From SIAQ01 sp963767835 (GTDB taxonomy: Bacteria > Planctomycetota > Planctomycetia > Gemmatales > Gemmataceae), in contig CAVYFY010000013.1 in NCBI GenBank assembly GCA_963767835.1, positions 124,001-188,000 of the forward strand: a DNA stretch of 64,000 nucleotides, given 5' to 3'. This document shows positions 9,746-18,120 of the stretch, piece by piece. The translations under genes were made by a program, and so were the position numbers. Under the pieces are notes generated by a model, which was not told the origin of the DNA, made no database searches, and worked only from the letters and a program-made list of their open reading frames with translations. The number at the start of each line of letters is the position of its first letter. The first letter of the stretch is position 1.

Positions 9746-12274
9746 ATGAGTGGTTATCGCGCGCTTTTCCTGGCCAGCATCGCTTTCGCTTTTTCCGCAG
9801 CGGGCTCGTCGGCGCAGCTTTATGACAGCAAGTCCACCAAGACCGATCAGGTTGCGCTGCCGACGCCGGCTGAGGTGCGGACGCTTTCCGTGTCCCCTGC
9901 CAGCGTTACGCTCAAGGGCATGGATGATTCGGCCCAGCTGGTCATCACCGCCGCTCTCGTCGCCGGCAAAACGCAGGACCTCTCCGGCGACGCCAAGTAT
10001 GAAATCGCCAACGAAAAGATCGCCCGCATCACCACCGCGGGCCGCATCATTCCCATCGCCAACGGGAGCACCGAAATCACCATCCGCTACGGCGACAAGA
10101 CCGCCAAGCTCACGTTGAAGACCGAAAGCTGCGATGTCGATCTGCCGATCAACTTCGGCAATCAGGTGGTGCCGATCTTCACGAAGCTCGGCTGTAACGG
10201 CGGCGGCTGCCACGGCAAATCGGGCGGGCAGAACGGTTTCGCCCTGTCGCTGCTCGGCTTCGTCCCCGAACTCGATTACCAAACCCTCGTCAAGGAAAAT
10301 CGCGGCCGACGCCTCTTCCCCGCCGCTCCGGATTCCAGCCTGCTGTTGCTAAAGGCGACCGGGCTCATGGCTCACGCCGGCGGCAAACGCATGGAAGTCG
10401 GCTCCGACGAGTATAAATTGATCCGCCGCTGGATCGCGTCCGGCGCCCCGTTCGGCAGCGAGAAAGATCCATCCGTCACCAAAATCACCATCTCCCCCGA
10501 ACATCGCACCATGACCCGCAACAATCGTCAGCAGTTTACCGTCACTGCCCATTACTCCGATGGCAGCACGCAAGACGTTACGCAGCGGGCCCAGTTCGAA
10601 AGTAATGACACCGAGATCGCCGTCGTCGAAGGGGCGGCATTGGTCCGCTCGCTCAATCTTTCCGGTGAGGCCGCCATCATGGCCCGCTATCTCGGCCAGG
10701 TCGCCGTCTTCCGCGCTACCGTTCCTCTCGGCGTTCGGATTCCGGAGTACAAGTTCGAGGAACGCACGGTCGTCGATAAGTTCGCCAAGAAGAAATGGCA
10801 AGAACTCGGCATCGTCCCCGCGGACCTTTCTAGCGATCAGCAATTCCTTCGCCGCATCTATCTCGATCTGACCGGCGGCTTGCCCAAGCCCGCCCAGGTC
10901 AAGGAATTCCTCGCCGACACCGATAAGGACAAACGCGATAAGGTGATCGACCGCTTGCTGGAAACGCCGGAGTATAGCTATCTGTTCGCGAACAAGTGGG
11001 CCGACGTGCTGCGCGTGAAACGGCGTGGGCAGCCTGATCGCGCCGCCGGCACTTTCGCGTTCCACGGCTGGATTCGCGAATCGATCGCCAAGGACAAGCC
11101 GTTCGATCAATTCGTGCGTGAAATCCTGGCGGCGACCGGCGACGAATCGCAGGCCCCGCCGACCGTGTGGTACAAGGAACTGCAGGACCCGCAACAGTTC
11201 GTCGATGATACCGCTCAGGTGTTCCTCGGCCTGCGCATCGCCTGCGCTCAGTGCCATCACCACCCGTATGAAAAGTGGAGCCAGGATGATTACTGGGGCC
11301 TGGCCGCATTCTTCGGTCGCGTTGGCCGCAAGAATGCCTTGGTGTTGGGAGGCGTCGGCAATCAGCAAGGGCAACGCCAGGTTATCTTCAATCGGCCCAC
11401 CGGCAGCGTGACCAACAAGCGCACCGGCGCCGCTGCTCCGATCCAACCGCTCGACGGCCAGCCGATGGAAATCTCCAGCGATGAAGATCCCCGACAGAAG
11501 TTGGTCGATTGGATGGCTCACAAGGACAACCCGTTCTTCGCCCGCGCCGTCGCCAATCGCTACTGGTCGCACTTCTTTGGCCGAGGCATCGTCGATCCGA
11601 TTGACGACATGCGCGTGACCAATCCGCCGACCAATCCCGAATTGCTCGACGCGCTGGCCAAGGAACTCGTTGACCACAAATTCAGCCTGAAGCATCTGGT
11701 GAAGGTGATCGTCAAGAGCCGAACCTACCAGCTCTCTTCGACGCCGAACGAGTTCAACAAGCACGATAAGCAGAGCTTCGCCCGCTTCTATCCGCGCCGC
11801 ATGTCGGCCGAAATCCTCTATGATGCCGTCTGCCAGGTCACCAACACCCCCGCGGCGTTCGGTGGATTGCCCACCGACAAACACTCGCCGAACAAGGCGA
11901 TCATGCTCCCCGATGAAGCGTTCCAGAGCTATTTCCTCGACGTGTTCGGCCGACCGCAGCGCATCAGTGCCTGCGAATGCGAGCGCGTCAGCGAAGCAAA
12001 TCTGGCCCAGGCGCTGCACCTCTTGAACTCGCAGGAAATCCAGGACAAGCTGACGCGCGGCGGCGCTCGTGCCGATTTGCTGGCGAAGGATCCACGCACC
12101 GACGCCGAGAAGGTGGACGAGTTATTCCTGTGGTCGTTCGGGCGTTTGCCGACCACTGAGCATCGCCAGGTGGCTCTCGATCACATCAATCGGCACGCGG
12201 CGAACAAGAAGCTCGCCTACGAGAATTTGCTGTGGGCGCTGTTGAACACGAAGGAGTTCATCTTCAACCAATAA
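9746..12274 (+). CDS. DUF1549/DUF1553 secreted protein with Big-2-like domain and CxxxCH motif
   Basis: An 842-aa exported protein of the planctomycete family that pairs DUF1549 and DUF1553. Residues 1-23 form a signal peptide (MSGYRALFLASIAFAFSAAG). A Big-2-like domain follows (about 38-125), then a haem-like motif GCNGGGCHGKSGGQNGF near residue 155, a second Big-2-like stretch (about 250-330), DUF1549 with CAQCHHHPYEKW, and DUF1553 with FFARAVANRYWSHFFGRG. The family is often next to DUF1501 genes and is thought to act at the cell surface, perhaps in polysaccharide use, but its reaction is not established. The frame is intact, and a strong terminator follows at 12301. The ATG at 9746 starts the signal peptide directly. 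Confidence 0.85.
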   Translation: MSGYRALFLASIAFAFSAAGSSAQLYDSKSTKTDQVALPTPAEVRTLSVSPASVTLKGMDDSAQLVITAALVAGKTQDLSGDAKYEIANEKIARITTAGRIIPIANGSTEITIRYGDKTAKLTLKTESCDVDLPINFGNQVVPIFTKLGCNGGGCHGKSGGQNGFALSLLGFVPELDYQTLVKENRGRRLFPAAPDSSLLLLKATGLMAHAGGKRMEVGSDEYKLIRRWIASGAPFGSEKDPSVTKITISPEHRTMTRNNRQQFTVTAHYSDGSTQDVTQRAQFESNDTEIAVVEGAALVRSLNLSGEAAIMARYLGQVAVFRATVPLGVRIPEYKFEERTVVDKFAKKKWQELGIVPADLSSDQQFLRRIYLDLTGGLPKPAQVKEFLADTDKDKRDKVIDRLLETPEYSYLFANKWADVLRVKRRGQPDRAAGTFAFHGWIRESIAKDKPFDQFVREILAATGDESQAPPTVWYKELQDPQQFVDDTAQVFLGLRIACAQCHHHPYEKWSQDDYWGLAAFFGRVGRKNALVLGGVGNQQGQRQVIFNRPTGSVTNKRTGAAAPIQPLDGQPMEISSDEDPRQKLVDWMAHKDNPFFARAVANRYWSHFFGRGIVDPIDDMRVTNPPTNPELLDALAKELVDHKFSLKHLVKVIVKSRTYQLSSTPNEFNKHDKQSFARFYPRRMSAEILYDAVCQVTNTPAAFGGLPTDKHSPNKAIMLPDEAFQSYFLDVFGRPQRISACECERVSEANLAQALHLLNSQEIQDKLTRGGARADLLAKDPRTDAEKVDELFLWSFGRLPTTEHRQVALDHINRHAANKKLAYENLLWALLNTKEFIFNQ

Positions 12275-12300
12275 CCGATCATCGACTGAATCGAAATCGA

Positions 12301-12336
12301 GCGGGCCGATTCCACGTGGAGTCGGCCCGCTTTTTT
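12301..12336 (+). terminator. Rho-independent terminator after the DUF1549 gene
   Basis: A nearly perfect 15-bp stem (gcgggccgattccac paired with gtggagtcggcccgc, one mismatch) at 12301-12330 is followed directly by six T (12331-12336). It starts 26 bases after the stop codon. Confidence 0.85.
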
Positions 12337-12437
12337 GTTGCAGCGCTGGCTTGTGTCCAGCTTCGGCTCGGTTACAATAATGATCGACAAGGTTCAAGAG
12401 CCTGTTTTCACGCGGCCGACTCAGGAGCTTTTCGAAT

Positions 12438-13007
12438 ATGATCACCGTCGCCACCAAGCCGGAAATCACTCCCGAGGAGTTGTTGGACATGCCCGGCGCC
12501 GCCAGTTATGAACTGGTGGACGGCCAACTCGTGGAGCGGAATATGAGCACCTTGTCCTGCCTGGTTGAGGGGTTGGTCTACGAAAGGGTCCAGGGCCACG
12601 CTCGCCCCAACAAGCTTGGCTTGGTATGGCCGGGGACTCAAGGGTACCAGTGTTTTCCGGACCGACCCAAGAAGGTGCGCAAGCCGGACGTGTCCTTCGT
12701 AAAAGCAGAACGGATGACGCTGGAACTTCTCCAGACGGGAAATCTGCCGATCGCGCCGGACCTTGCCGTGGAGGTCATCTCGCCAGGCGATCTGGCCCAC
12801 GAAGTAGCCGAAAAGATCGAGGAATATCGTCAAGCCGGCGTCGCGCTGACCTGGGTGATCGAACCGGAGCTGCGCATTGTTGACGTTTACCGGATGAACG
12901 GCGTGAACAGCCGGCTGCGCGAGGCTGACGAGCTTTCGGGCGAAGACGTTTTGCCGGGCTTTCGCTGCCGCGTAGCGGAACTGTTTCCCGAGTTGCCGGC
13001 GGCATAA
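12438..13007 (+). CDS. Uma2 family restriction-endonuclease-like protein
   Basis: A 189-aa protein of the Uma2/DUF820 family, a PD-(D/E)XK nuclease fold greatly expanded in planctomycetes and cyanobacteria. The N-terminus has TPEELLDMPGAASYELVDGQ, the usual Uma2 opening. The core PDLAVEVISPGDLAHEV followed by KIEEYRQAGVALTWVIEP gives the E-V-x-S-P and K-x-x-E-Y landmarks around the active site. An aggag ribosome-binding site precedes ATG 12438. The biological role of these proteins is not known; many look like remnants of selfish or defence loci. The gene stands alone between the terminator and the coiled-coil protein gene. Confidence 0.85.
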   Translation: MITVATKPEITPEELLDMPGAASYELVDGQLVERNMSTLSCLVEGLVYERVQGHARPNKLGLVWPGTQGYQCFPDRPKKVRKPDVSFVKAERMTLELLQTGNLPIAPDLAVEVISPGDLAHEVAEKIEEYRQAGVALTWVIEPELRIVDVYRMNGVNSRLREADELSGEDVLPGFRCRVAELFPELPAA

Positions 13008-13142
13008 TAAGGCATCAACGACCGCCACGAGTTTCAGGACGCGGCCCTGCGGCGGATCCTGAACCAAGGGCGGCCGATTCAGGAACTATTCTGATATAAT
13101 GCTGGGGCGAAAACACGTCTCCGTTTTCAGAGGGTGCCGCTT

Positions 13143-13925
13143 ATGGTGTCGGTAGTTTTAGACTCGGTAACGGTAGACTACAGCAGCGCGGGCCCCTACT
13201 GGTTTAAGCTTCCAGTGTGGAGGAGCCTGATGGAACGCTATTATGCCGACCGTGAATCGGGCGTCCGGGTGCTTTATTTTAGCCTGCTGGAACGCTACCT
13301 TGCCGACCATGAATCGGTTCGCGTTCCAGTCCGTTTTGAGGGAGGGCCAATTGAGATCAAAACCTACGGAGAGATTCTACGCGACATACAACAAGGCCTG
13401 CAAATTGCGGCCGAAGAGCGTGCAAACGCGGAGGCGAAGCAATGGGCTGAGCGGAGGGCGGTTGAAGAACGCGCAAGGATGCTAGCCAAGCAAAGGGCCG
13501 AGGAGCGGAAGTCGAGGCGAGGAGCGCTCAACCGCGAGCTCGGGATGCTATCTCCGAGCACAGACGCCGCCAGCAGCGAGGTATTTTCGGCCTTGGACGA
13601 TAGGATAGCCGCTCACTCGGACTTCACTGCCGAGTACGCAAGCCTTCAAGTCATTTTGTTAGGGCCTCACAGCTCCCTAACCCGATCGGAAGCAAAAGGG
13701 CTCCTCTACCGTTTGCAGGCAATTCACAGCAAGTCGGCGACCATATTTCCAAAGTCGGTTCCCGATTTTTTGGCCCGCTTGGAACTGCTGATTCGCGAAG
13801 TATGCGATCAGCGAGATGCGGAGCGTGCGGCCAAGCAAAAGGCGTGGCTGCAGGAGCAGAGCCAGAAGAGCAACGGGGCCGACCATGGTCGCAGGATCGA
13901 CCGGACGCCGCCGAAGTGGGTTTGA
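13143..13925 (+). CDS. Hypothetical coiled-coil protein
   Basis: About 260 residues, not recognised. After a short N-terminal region (to about residue 85) comes a strongly charged, Glu/Arg/Ala-rich helical stretch (about 90-135; AEERANAEAKQWAERRAVEE) that should form a coiled coil. A helical C-terminal half ends in another charged helix (REVCDQRDAERAAKQKAW). ATG 13143 has agaggg eight bases upstream; a GTG at 13134 is in frame and possible. The near-duplicate phrases MERYYADRESGVRVLYFSLL and LERYLADHESVRVPVRF suggest a small internal repeat. There is no signal peptide. It lies 44 bases upstream of the DUF104 gene. Confidence 0.5.
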   Translation: MVSVVLDSVTVDYSSAGPYWFKLPVWRSLMERYYADRESGVRVLYFSLLERYLADHESVRVPVRFEGGPIEIKTYGEILRDIQQGLQIAAEERANAEAKQWAERRAVEERARMLAKQRAEERKSRRGALNRELGMLSPSTDAASSEVFSALDDRIAAHSDFTAEYASLQVILLGPHSSLTRSEAKGLLYRLQAIHSKSATIFPKSVPDFLARLELLIREVCDQRDAERAAKQKAWLQEQSQKSNGADHGRRIDRTPPKWV

Positions 13926-13969
13926 TTGTGAAAATGATTACCGATCGGGGCGTTTTAGGGGCAATTTCT

Positions 13970-14203
13970 ATGACCCAAACATTCCTCGCCACCTTTGAAG
14001 ACGGCGTCTTAAAGCCGACGAAGCCGCTGGATTTGCCCGAGCATGCGCAGGTTCGCGTTACCATTGAGGTGCTGAAGTCGGACATTCAAGAAGAATGGGA
14101 TGCGACCAAGGAGAAACGGATAGAGGCTCTCGAATGCTCATTGCGCTTGGCAAAGCCGATGGGGGAACGCCTTACGCGCGATCAACTTCATGAACGCCGT
14201 TGA
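13970..14203 (+). CDS. DUF104 (AF2212-like) antitoxin-like protein
   Basis: A 77-aa protein starting MTQTFLATFEDGVLKPTKPL, the typical opening of the DUF104/AF2212 antitoxin family (a beta-strand dimer domain), with LPEHAQVRVTIEV completing it. The C-terminal tail is charged and helical. Relatives neutralise PIN-domain toxins encoded just downstream. Here no PIN gene follows: the next gene is a lipoate-ligase-like gene whose TTG/ATG start overlaps or nearly abuts this stop. It is therefore an orphan, or controls something else. The stop at 14203 lies five bases before ATG 14209. Confidence 0.65.
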   Translation: MTQTFLATFEDGVLKPTKPLDLPEHAQVRVTIEVLKSDIQEEWDATKEKRIEALECSLRLAKPMGERLTRDQLHERR

Positions 14204-14208
14204 TACGC

Positions 14209-14921
14209 ATGCACCACCTCGACCTCACCCTCCCCACCTTGGCGGAGAATCTGGCCCTCGACGAAGCGCTCCTCTTGCAAGCCGAAGCGGGCGGCGACGA
14301 GGCTCTGCGGTTTTGGCAATGGCCGCATCACGCCGTGGTGCTCGGCGCCGGGGGCCGATTTGCCGACGATGTCGAGGACGCCGCCTGCGATGCCGACGGC
14401 GTGCCGATCCTGCGTCGTTCCTCCGGCGGCGGCACCGTGCTGCTCGGTCCCGGCTGCCTGCTCTTCAGCCTGGTCCTCCGCTTCGACCGCGATCCAGCTT
14501 TGCGCGATTTGCACGCCTCGTACCGCTTTATCCTTGGCCGCATTGCCCGGTCACTCGAATCATTGGCCGGGCCCATTCAATTGCAAGGCACGAGCGATCT
14601 CACGCTTGGCGGGCGCAAATTCTCCGGCAATGCCCAGCAACGCAAGCGGTCCCATCTCTTGCATCACGGCACGCTTCTGTGCGGCTTCGATTTCACGCCG
14701 GTGGAGCGATATTTGAAGCATCCGCCGCGGCAGCCGGAATATCGCCGGGGCCGAGGCCATGCCGATTTTCTGATGAATCTGCCAAGCGATGCGGGCGCAG
14801 TCATGGCGGTTGTGCGATCGGTTTGGCCGGCGGATAGCGCCCGACGGCATGGCCGGCGGACCTGGTCAAACAGTTGGTCGAGGAGAAGTACGCCCATGAG
14901 GAGTGGATTCGCCGGCGCTAG
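14209..14921 (+). CDS. Lipoate-protein ligase A family protein (one frame break)
   Basis: A biotin/lipoate ligase fold protein of about 237 residues. MHHLDLTLPTLAENLALDEALL is the usual start of the LplA family; RRSSGGGTVLLGPGCL is the substrate-binding RRxSGGG motif, and LTLGGRKFSGNAQ holds the catalytic Lys of the G-x-K-x-x-G-x-A-Q motif. The enzyme would attach lipoate or octanoate to E2 and H proteins. Near 14845 the frame slips by one base: after SVWPADS the family-like end WPADLVKQLVEEKYAHEEW continues in the next frame to TAG 14919-14921. A one-base error in a G/C stretch is the simplest reading. A remnant of an IS21 element begins right after the stop. Confidence 0.75.
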
Positions 14922-14924
14922 CCT

Positions 14925-15555
14925 GGATGATCGGCGACAAACATCCGTGCACTTCAACGGCAATGAGAAATCCCGCGCGAATGGTGGCGCCGTGACGCGG
15001 AGCGGAGCCCGCCGTTCCATCCCGCGGCGTTGGGGCCTGGCGGAGCGGAGCGGGACGAGCGCAGCGACATCACGCGGAGCGGAGCCAGGCCCCACCGCCG
15101 GCTCCCTCATGGACCTGCTGTCTCGGGCGGCGATGCTTGCCCCGCTTACGCCACCTCCTCTGGTGCCTCTTCCTTCGCCTTCTTGGCGTGCTCCAGGCGG
15201 TAGCTCGACAGGTTCAACTCCACGATCACGCTGTGATGCACCAGGCGGTCGATCGCCGCCGCCGTCGTCATCGGATCCTTGAAGATCGCCTCCCACTTTG
15301 AGAACGGCAGGTTGCTCGTCAGCCACACACTTCCCCGCTCGTAGCGATCCGCCAGCAGCGTGAACAGCACCTCCATCTCCGCACGGTCCTGCTGCACATA
15401 GCCCAAATCGTCGATCAGTAACACTTCGTAGCTCGCCAATCGCTTCAGCGCCCGGCTCAATTTCAGGTCGCGCTTCGTCGCCAACAACCCCTGCACCAAC
15501 AGGCTGCACGTCGTGAAGCGAACCCGCCGCCCCTGATGCACCAGATCGTGGGCCA
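14925..15555 (-). mobile_element. IS21-family remnant (3' half of istB plus right end)
   Basis: The last 130 or so codons of an IstB-type helper ATPase (15146-15553, minus) and about 220 bases of GC-rich trailer remain; istA and the first half of istB are gone. The trailer ends near the lplA stop with cgacaaacatccgtgcactt, which resembles an IS21-type terminal sequence. It also holds a repeated gcggagcggagc block (15000-15080) able to fold. The left border is approximate and no target duplication was found, so this is an old deletion derivative. Confidence 0.6.
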
Positions 15556-16351
15556 TGCGGTCCATCAGCGTGACGTGTGTTGTATCGGGCAAAATGGCCA
15601 ATCTCGATGCGGAGCGCGGCCGTATGTCGCCGTGAACCTCGCCGCCCTTCAGGCGGAACATTTCCGCGATGTGCTCGAGCCGTACGCCGTCGGCGTCGCC
15701 GTGGATGAAGAACATTGGCGCTCTGGTGGCCCTGAGTTTGTCGGCGCCGAAGTCGAACGGTGTCGAAGCCATCGCTTTGATGTGATTTACAAGATCGGCG
15801 AATTTGTCGGGCGTCGGGCTCAGTTTCTTGTATTCGATTTCGATGGGCGAGTCTTTGAACGCTTCGGGAGTCAGCTTCGGGAACGCGTCGAGCCCTTCCT
15901 TGACCAAGCCATCCTGGCGGAACCGGGCTGAAATGCTGACAACCTTGCGAACTTTTTCCGGATGGCGGATCGCACACTGCATCGCGACGCCCCCGCCCAT
16001 GCTGTAACCGATGAGGTCCGCGCTGGGGATTTTGAGGTGATCGAGCAGCGCAGCCACATCGTCGGCGAGGTTTTCGTAACTGAAATCGCGTTTGATGTCG
16101 GCCGTGCGCCCGTGGCCCTGCATTTCGACCGCAATCACTTTCCGCGTTTTGGAAAGTTCGCCGATCCACCTGGTCCAGTTGTTGGTAATGGTCATGAACG
16201 AGCCGTGGAGCAACACCAAAGGATCGCCGCTTCCGTGGACTTCGTAGTCCATTTTGAGTCCGTTGAGCGGCGCGTAACCCGTCGTTGGCTTCTGCTGCGC
16301 CGATACGACAGCCGGCACGAGCATCGTCAGGAGAAAAGCTGTTGTCTTCAT
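15146..16351 (-). CDS. Chimera: secreted alpha/beta hydrolase fused in frame to IstB tail
   Basis: One uninterrupted 401-codon frame. Residues 1-265 are an alpha/beta hydrolase with a signal peptide (MKTTAFLLTMLVPAVVSAQ), an oxyanion-loop HG (LLHGSF), the nucleophile elbow GYSMGGG and an acid-containing strand FFIHGDADGV. The text ends in LPDTTHVTLMDRM, which carries the catalytic His. From about residue 266 (coordinate 15553) it becomes IstB: HQGRRVRFTTCSLLVQGLL, a Walker-B-like VLLIDDLGYV, and TSNLPFSKW. The join follows the hydrolase His, so only its last helix is replaced and the enzyme may still fold. The fusion arose from insertion and partial loss of an IS21 element. Substrate unknown. 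Confidence 0.8.
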   Translation of the reverse strand: MKTTAFLLTMLVPAVVSAQQKPTTGYAPLNGLKMDYEVHGSGDPLVLLHGSFMTITNNWTRWIGELSKTRKVIAVEMQGHGRTADIKRDFSYENLADDVAALLDHLKIPSADLIGYSMGGGVAMQCAIRHPEKVRKVVSISARFRQDGLVKEGLDAFPKLTPEAFKDSPIEIEYKKLSPTPDKFADLVNHIKAMASTPFDFGADKLRATRAPMFFIHGDADGVRLEHIAEMFRLKGGEVHGDIRPRSASRLAILPDTTHVTLMDRMAHDLVHQGRRVRFTTCSLLVQGLLATKRDLKLSRALKRLASYEVLLIDDLGYVQQDRAEMEVLFTLLADRYERGSVWLTSNLPFSKWEAIFKDPMTTAAAIDRLVHHSVIVELNLSSYRLEHAKKAKEEAPEEVA

Positions 16352-16476
16352 GTTTCATTCCTCGTATGGGCAAGTGTCCCCTCAAGTAAGTCGAATGATG
16401 CTCCTCGCAATCGACGGCTATAGTGTTGGCCGTTCTGTCGAAAGCGAGCGAAGGTGCGTGAGCAATGCAACGCGCC

Positions 16477-16965
16477 CTAACCCGCCAGTACTCCGTCGAG
16501 CTGCTTGTAGCTCATTTCCATGCCGTCGGTCATGCCGGTCGAAATCGCCGCATCACGATCCGCCTTCGATGCATACTTGATCGAAGTCGCCACGTTCGTG
16601 ATCCCGTTGGACTCGTTGAACGTGACCGTGATAATCGACGGCTCACCTCCCATCGATCCACCCATATCGCCCGGGTCGAAGATCTGCGTATGCACGATCT
16701 TCGAATGCAACGCGGCCTCGAGCATCTCTCCCGTGAACCCAAACTCCTGGCCGCTCTCGTCATGTCGCCAGCGCCAGCGATACTTCCCACCCACATGAGT
16801 GGCCATCTCGCACACAGGCATCGACCATCCGGGCATGGCCGTTAGCCAACGACGCATCAACGCGGGATCCGTATACGCCTGCCACACCAGATTGACCGGC
16901 GCATCAAAGCTCCGTTTCACCAGCACTTCGCGATCTGACGGCGTGCTCACTTCAGCAGGTTTCAT
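16477..16965 (-). CDS. SRPBCC / AHSA1 domain protein
   Basis: A 162-aa protein of the activator-of-Hsp90-homologue (AHSA1, START-like) family. It shows the usual opening VLVKRSFDAPVNLVWQAYTD, then PALMRRWLTAMPGWSMPVCE and the GGKYRWRWR strand, ending with a long C-terminal helix. The fold makes a hydrophobic pocket for small ligands; the ligand is unknown. The start at 16965 overlaps the ArsR stop by four bases (ATGA), so the pair is translated together. ArsR-AHSA1 pairs are common in soil and freshwater bacteria. Confidence 0.85.
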   Translation of the reverse strand: MKPAEVSTPSDREVLVKRSFDAPVNLVWQAYTDPALMRRWLTAMPGWSMPVCEMATHVGGKYRWRWRHDESGQEFGFTGEMLEAALHSKIVHTQIFDPGDMGGSMGGEPSIITVTFNESNGITNVATSIKYASKADRDAAISTGMTDGMEMSYKQLDGVLAG

Positions 16966-17303
16966 TTCTTTCGCTCCTTTTTCTGTGCTTGTTTCAACTC
17001 GGCGAGTAACGCGTCGAGTCGCTTGTAGTTGCCTTCCCAAATCTCTTGCACTTGCTCCAACCAATCCGTGACCGCCTTCAATTGCTCCGTCTCCAGCGTG
17101 CAGGGCCGCGACTGGGCCACTCGACTACGCGAAATCAGCCCCGCCGATTCCAACACCTTCAGGTGCGACGAGATCGTAGGTTGCGTCAACGAGAAGAGGC
17201 CGACCAAGTCGGATACGGATGCCTCGCCGCGAGCCAGATGCACCACGATTCCACGTCGAGTGGGGTCGGCAAGAGCGGCAAATGCTTGGTCCAGTCGGCT
17301 CAT
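16962..17303 (-). CDS. ArsR-family winged-helix repressor
   Basis: A 113-aa winged helix-turn-helix protein: RLDQAFAALADPTRRGIVVH, then SVSDLVGLFSLTQPTISSHLK (recognition helix, written here in part) and VLESAGLISRSRVAQSRPC. It lacks the ELCVCDL metal site of ArsR/SmtB sensors, so it probably belongs to the AHSA1-linked subgroup and does not sense arsenic. It is the first gene of the two-gene operon, and a perfect 16-bp palindrome lies five bases upstream of its start (17308-17323), well placed for autoregulation. Confidence 0.88.
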   Translation of the reverse strand: MSRLDQAFAALADPTRRGIVVHLARGEASVSDLVGLFSLTQPTISSHLKVLESAGLISRSRVAQSRPCTLETEQLKAVTDWLEQVQEIWEGNYKRLDALLAELKQAQKKERKK

Positions 17304-17307
17304 CTAC

Positions 17308-17323
17308 ATAGAATATATTCTAT
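17308..17323. promoter_or_regulatory. Candidate ArsR operator
   Basis: atagaatatattctat is a perfect 16-bp palindrome, AT-rich in a GC-rich region, placed directly upstream of the ArsR start codon at 17303. ArsR-family dimers bind such 12-2-12 or shorter dyads over their own promoter. The site may also contain the -10 hexamer. Confidence 0.6.
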
Positions 17324-17442
17324 ATAGACCGTCGTCAATATACGAATTTCGAATTCGCTGGAAATTAAGAGCGCATTGACCTATAGGTTAAAGGCGGCAT
17401 CCTGAGCTACCCTGCGGGAAACCTATGCGGAGGTGTGAGGGA

Positions 17443-17889
17443 ATGGGAAAGCTCGTATTCGGAATGATGCAATCGCTCGACGGCTACGTCGCTGGCGTCG
17501 CAGGCGGGCCAGGTTCGGACGGCTACCTCGCTGGCCTCGCGGACGGGCTGGAATTGCCGCCGCCCGGTGTTTCGCTCGCTCGTCATTTCAACGATCAAGT
17601 CCGCGGCCTGGCCGGCTGTTTGTACGGTCGTCGTAGCTACGAAATAATGCGTTACTGGGACGAGGATTAGCCGGAGTGGGAGGCGGTCGAGCAGGACTTC
17701 GCGGCGGTGTGGCGGGCGAAGCCGAAATGGGTCGTGTCACGCTCGCTCAAGTCGGTTGGCGCGAACGCTACGCTCGTGGCCAGCGACGCCGAAGCGTTCG
17801 TGCGCCGGCTGAAGGCGGAAGTCGAGGGCGAAATCGACGTCGCCGGACCCGAACTCGCGGGGTGCCTCACCGACCTCGGTCTAATCGTC
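17443..17889 (+). pseudogene. RibD C-terminal / dihydrofolate-reductase-like gene, stopped and truncated
   Basis: The text MGKLVFGMMQSLDGYVAG then LYGRRSYEIMRYWDED is the start of the RibD C-terminal/DHFR-like reductase family, often carried as a lone gene in many bacteria. A TAG at 17668-17670 interrupts it in frame, and the same frame then continues family-like (PEWEAVEQDFAAVWRAKPKW to EIDVAGPELAGCLTDLGLI). After about 17884 the family text ends and is replaced by a group II intron maturase tail. The gene is thus broken twice: by a nonsense codon and by the intron remnant. A readthrough product would lack the C-terminal strand. Confidence 0.75.
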
Positions 17890-18120
17890 GGCTGCGTCAG
17901 TGGTTGTGTGCGAGGCACAAGGTGCAGGGCGGGGGAAAGGCACGATTCTCCTACTACTACCTGTACCAGGTCTTGCATCTGACAAGGCTGGCGCTGCGCA
18001 CACGGACCTTCCCGTGGGCGCACGCCTGAATCCTTGTCCGAGCCGGATGCGGGAAATCCGCCCGTCCGGTTCGACGAGCGGGAGGTAGAAACGGAGCAAG
18101 GTGGGATAGTCTGGCACCGG
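17884..18120 (+). mobile_element. Group II intron remnant: maturase tail and domain V
   Basis: From about 17884 the plus strand encodes RRLRQWLCARHKVQGGGKAR then YLYQVLHLTRLALRTRTFPW, stopping at 18029. This is the conserved C-terminus of group II intron reverse transcriptases. Twelve bases later comes a domain V sequence (18040-18073), starting gagccggatgcgggaaatcc, with paired arms gagccgg/ccggttc and the GAAA loop. The 5' part of the intron and nearly all of the RT gene are missing, so it cannot splice. It joins the RibD-like pseudogene directly. Confidence 0.75.

Noticed and set aside
10349..12019. A 556-codon minus-strand frame opposite the DUF1549 gene
   Set aside because: It is a shadow of the well-supported plus-strand gene, with no signal or domain motif and no ribosome-binding site.
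17668..17670. In-frame TAG in the RibD-like gene as possible recoding (pyrrolysine-type readthrough)
   Set aside because: The gene is also cut by an intron remnant and no pyl genes are seen, so simple inactivation or a base error explains it.
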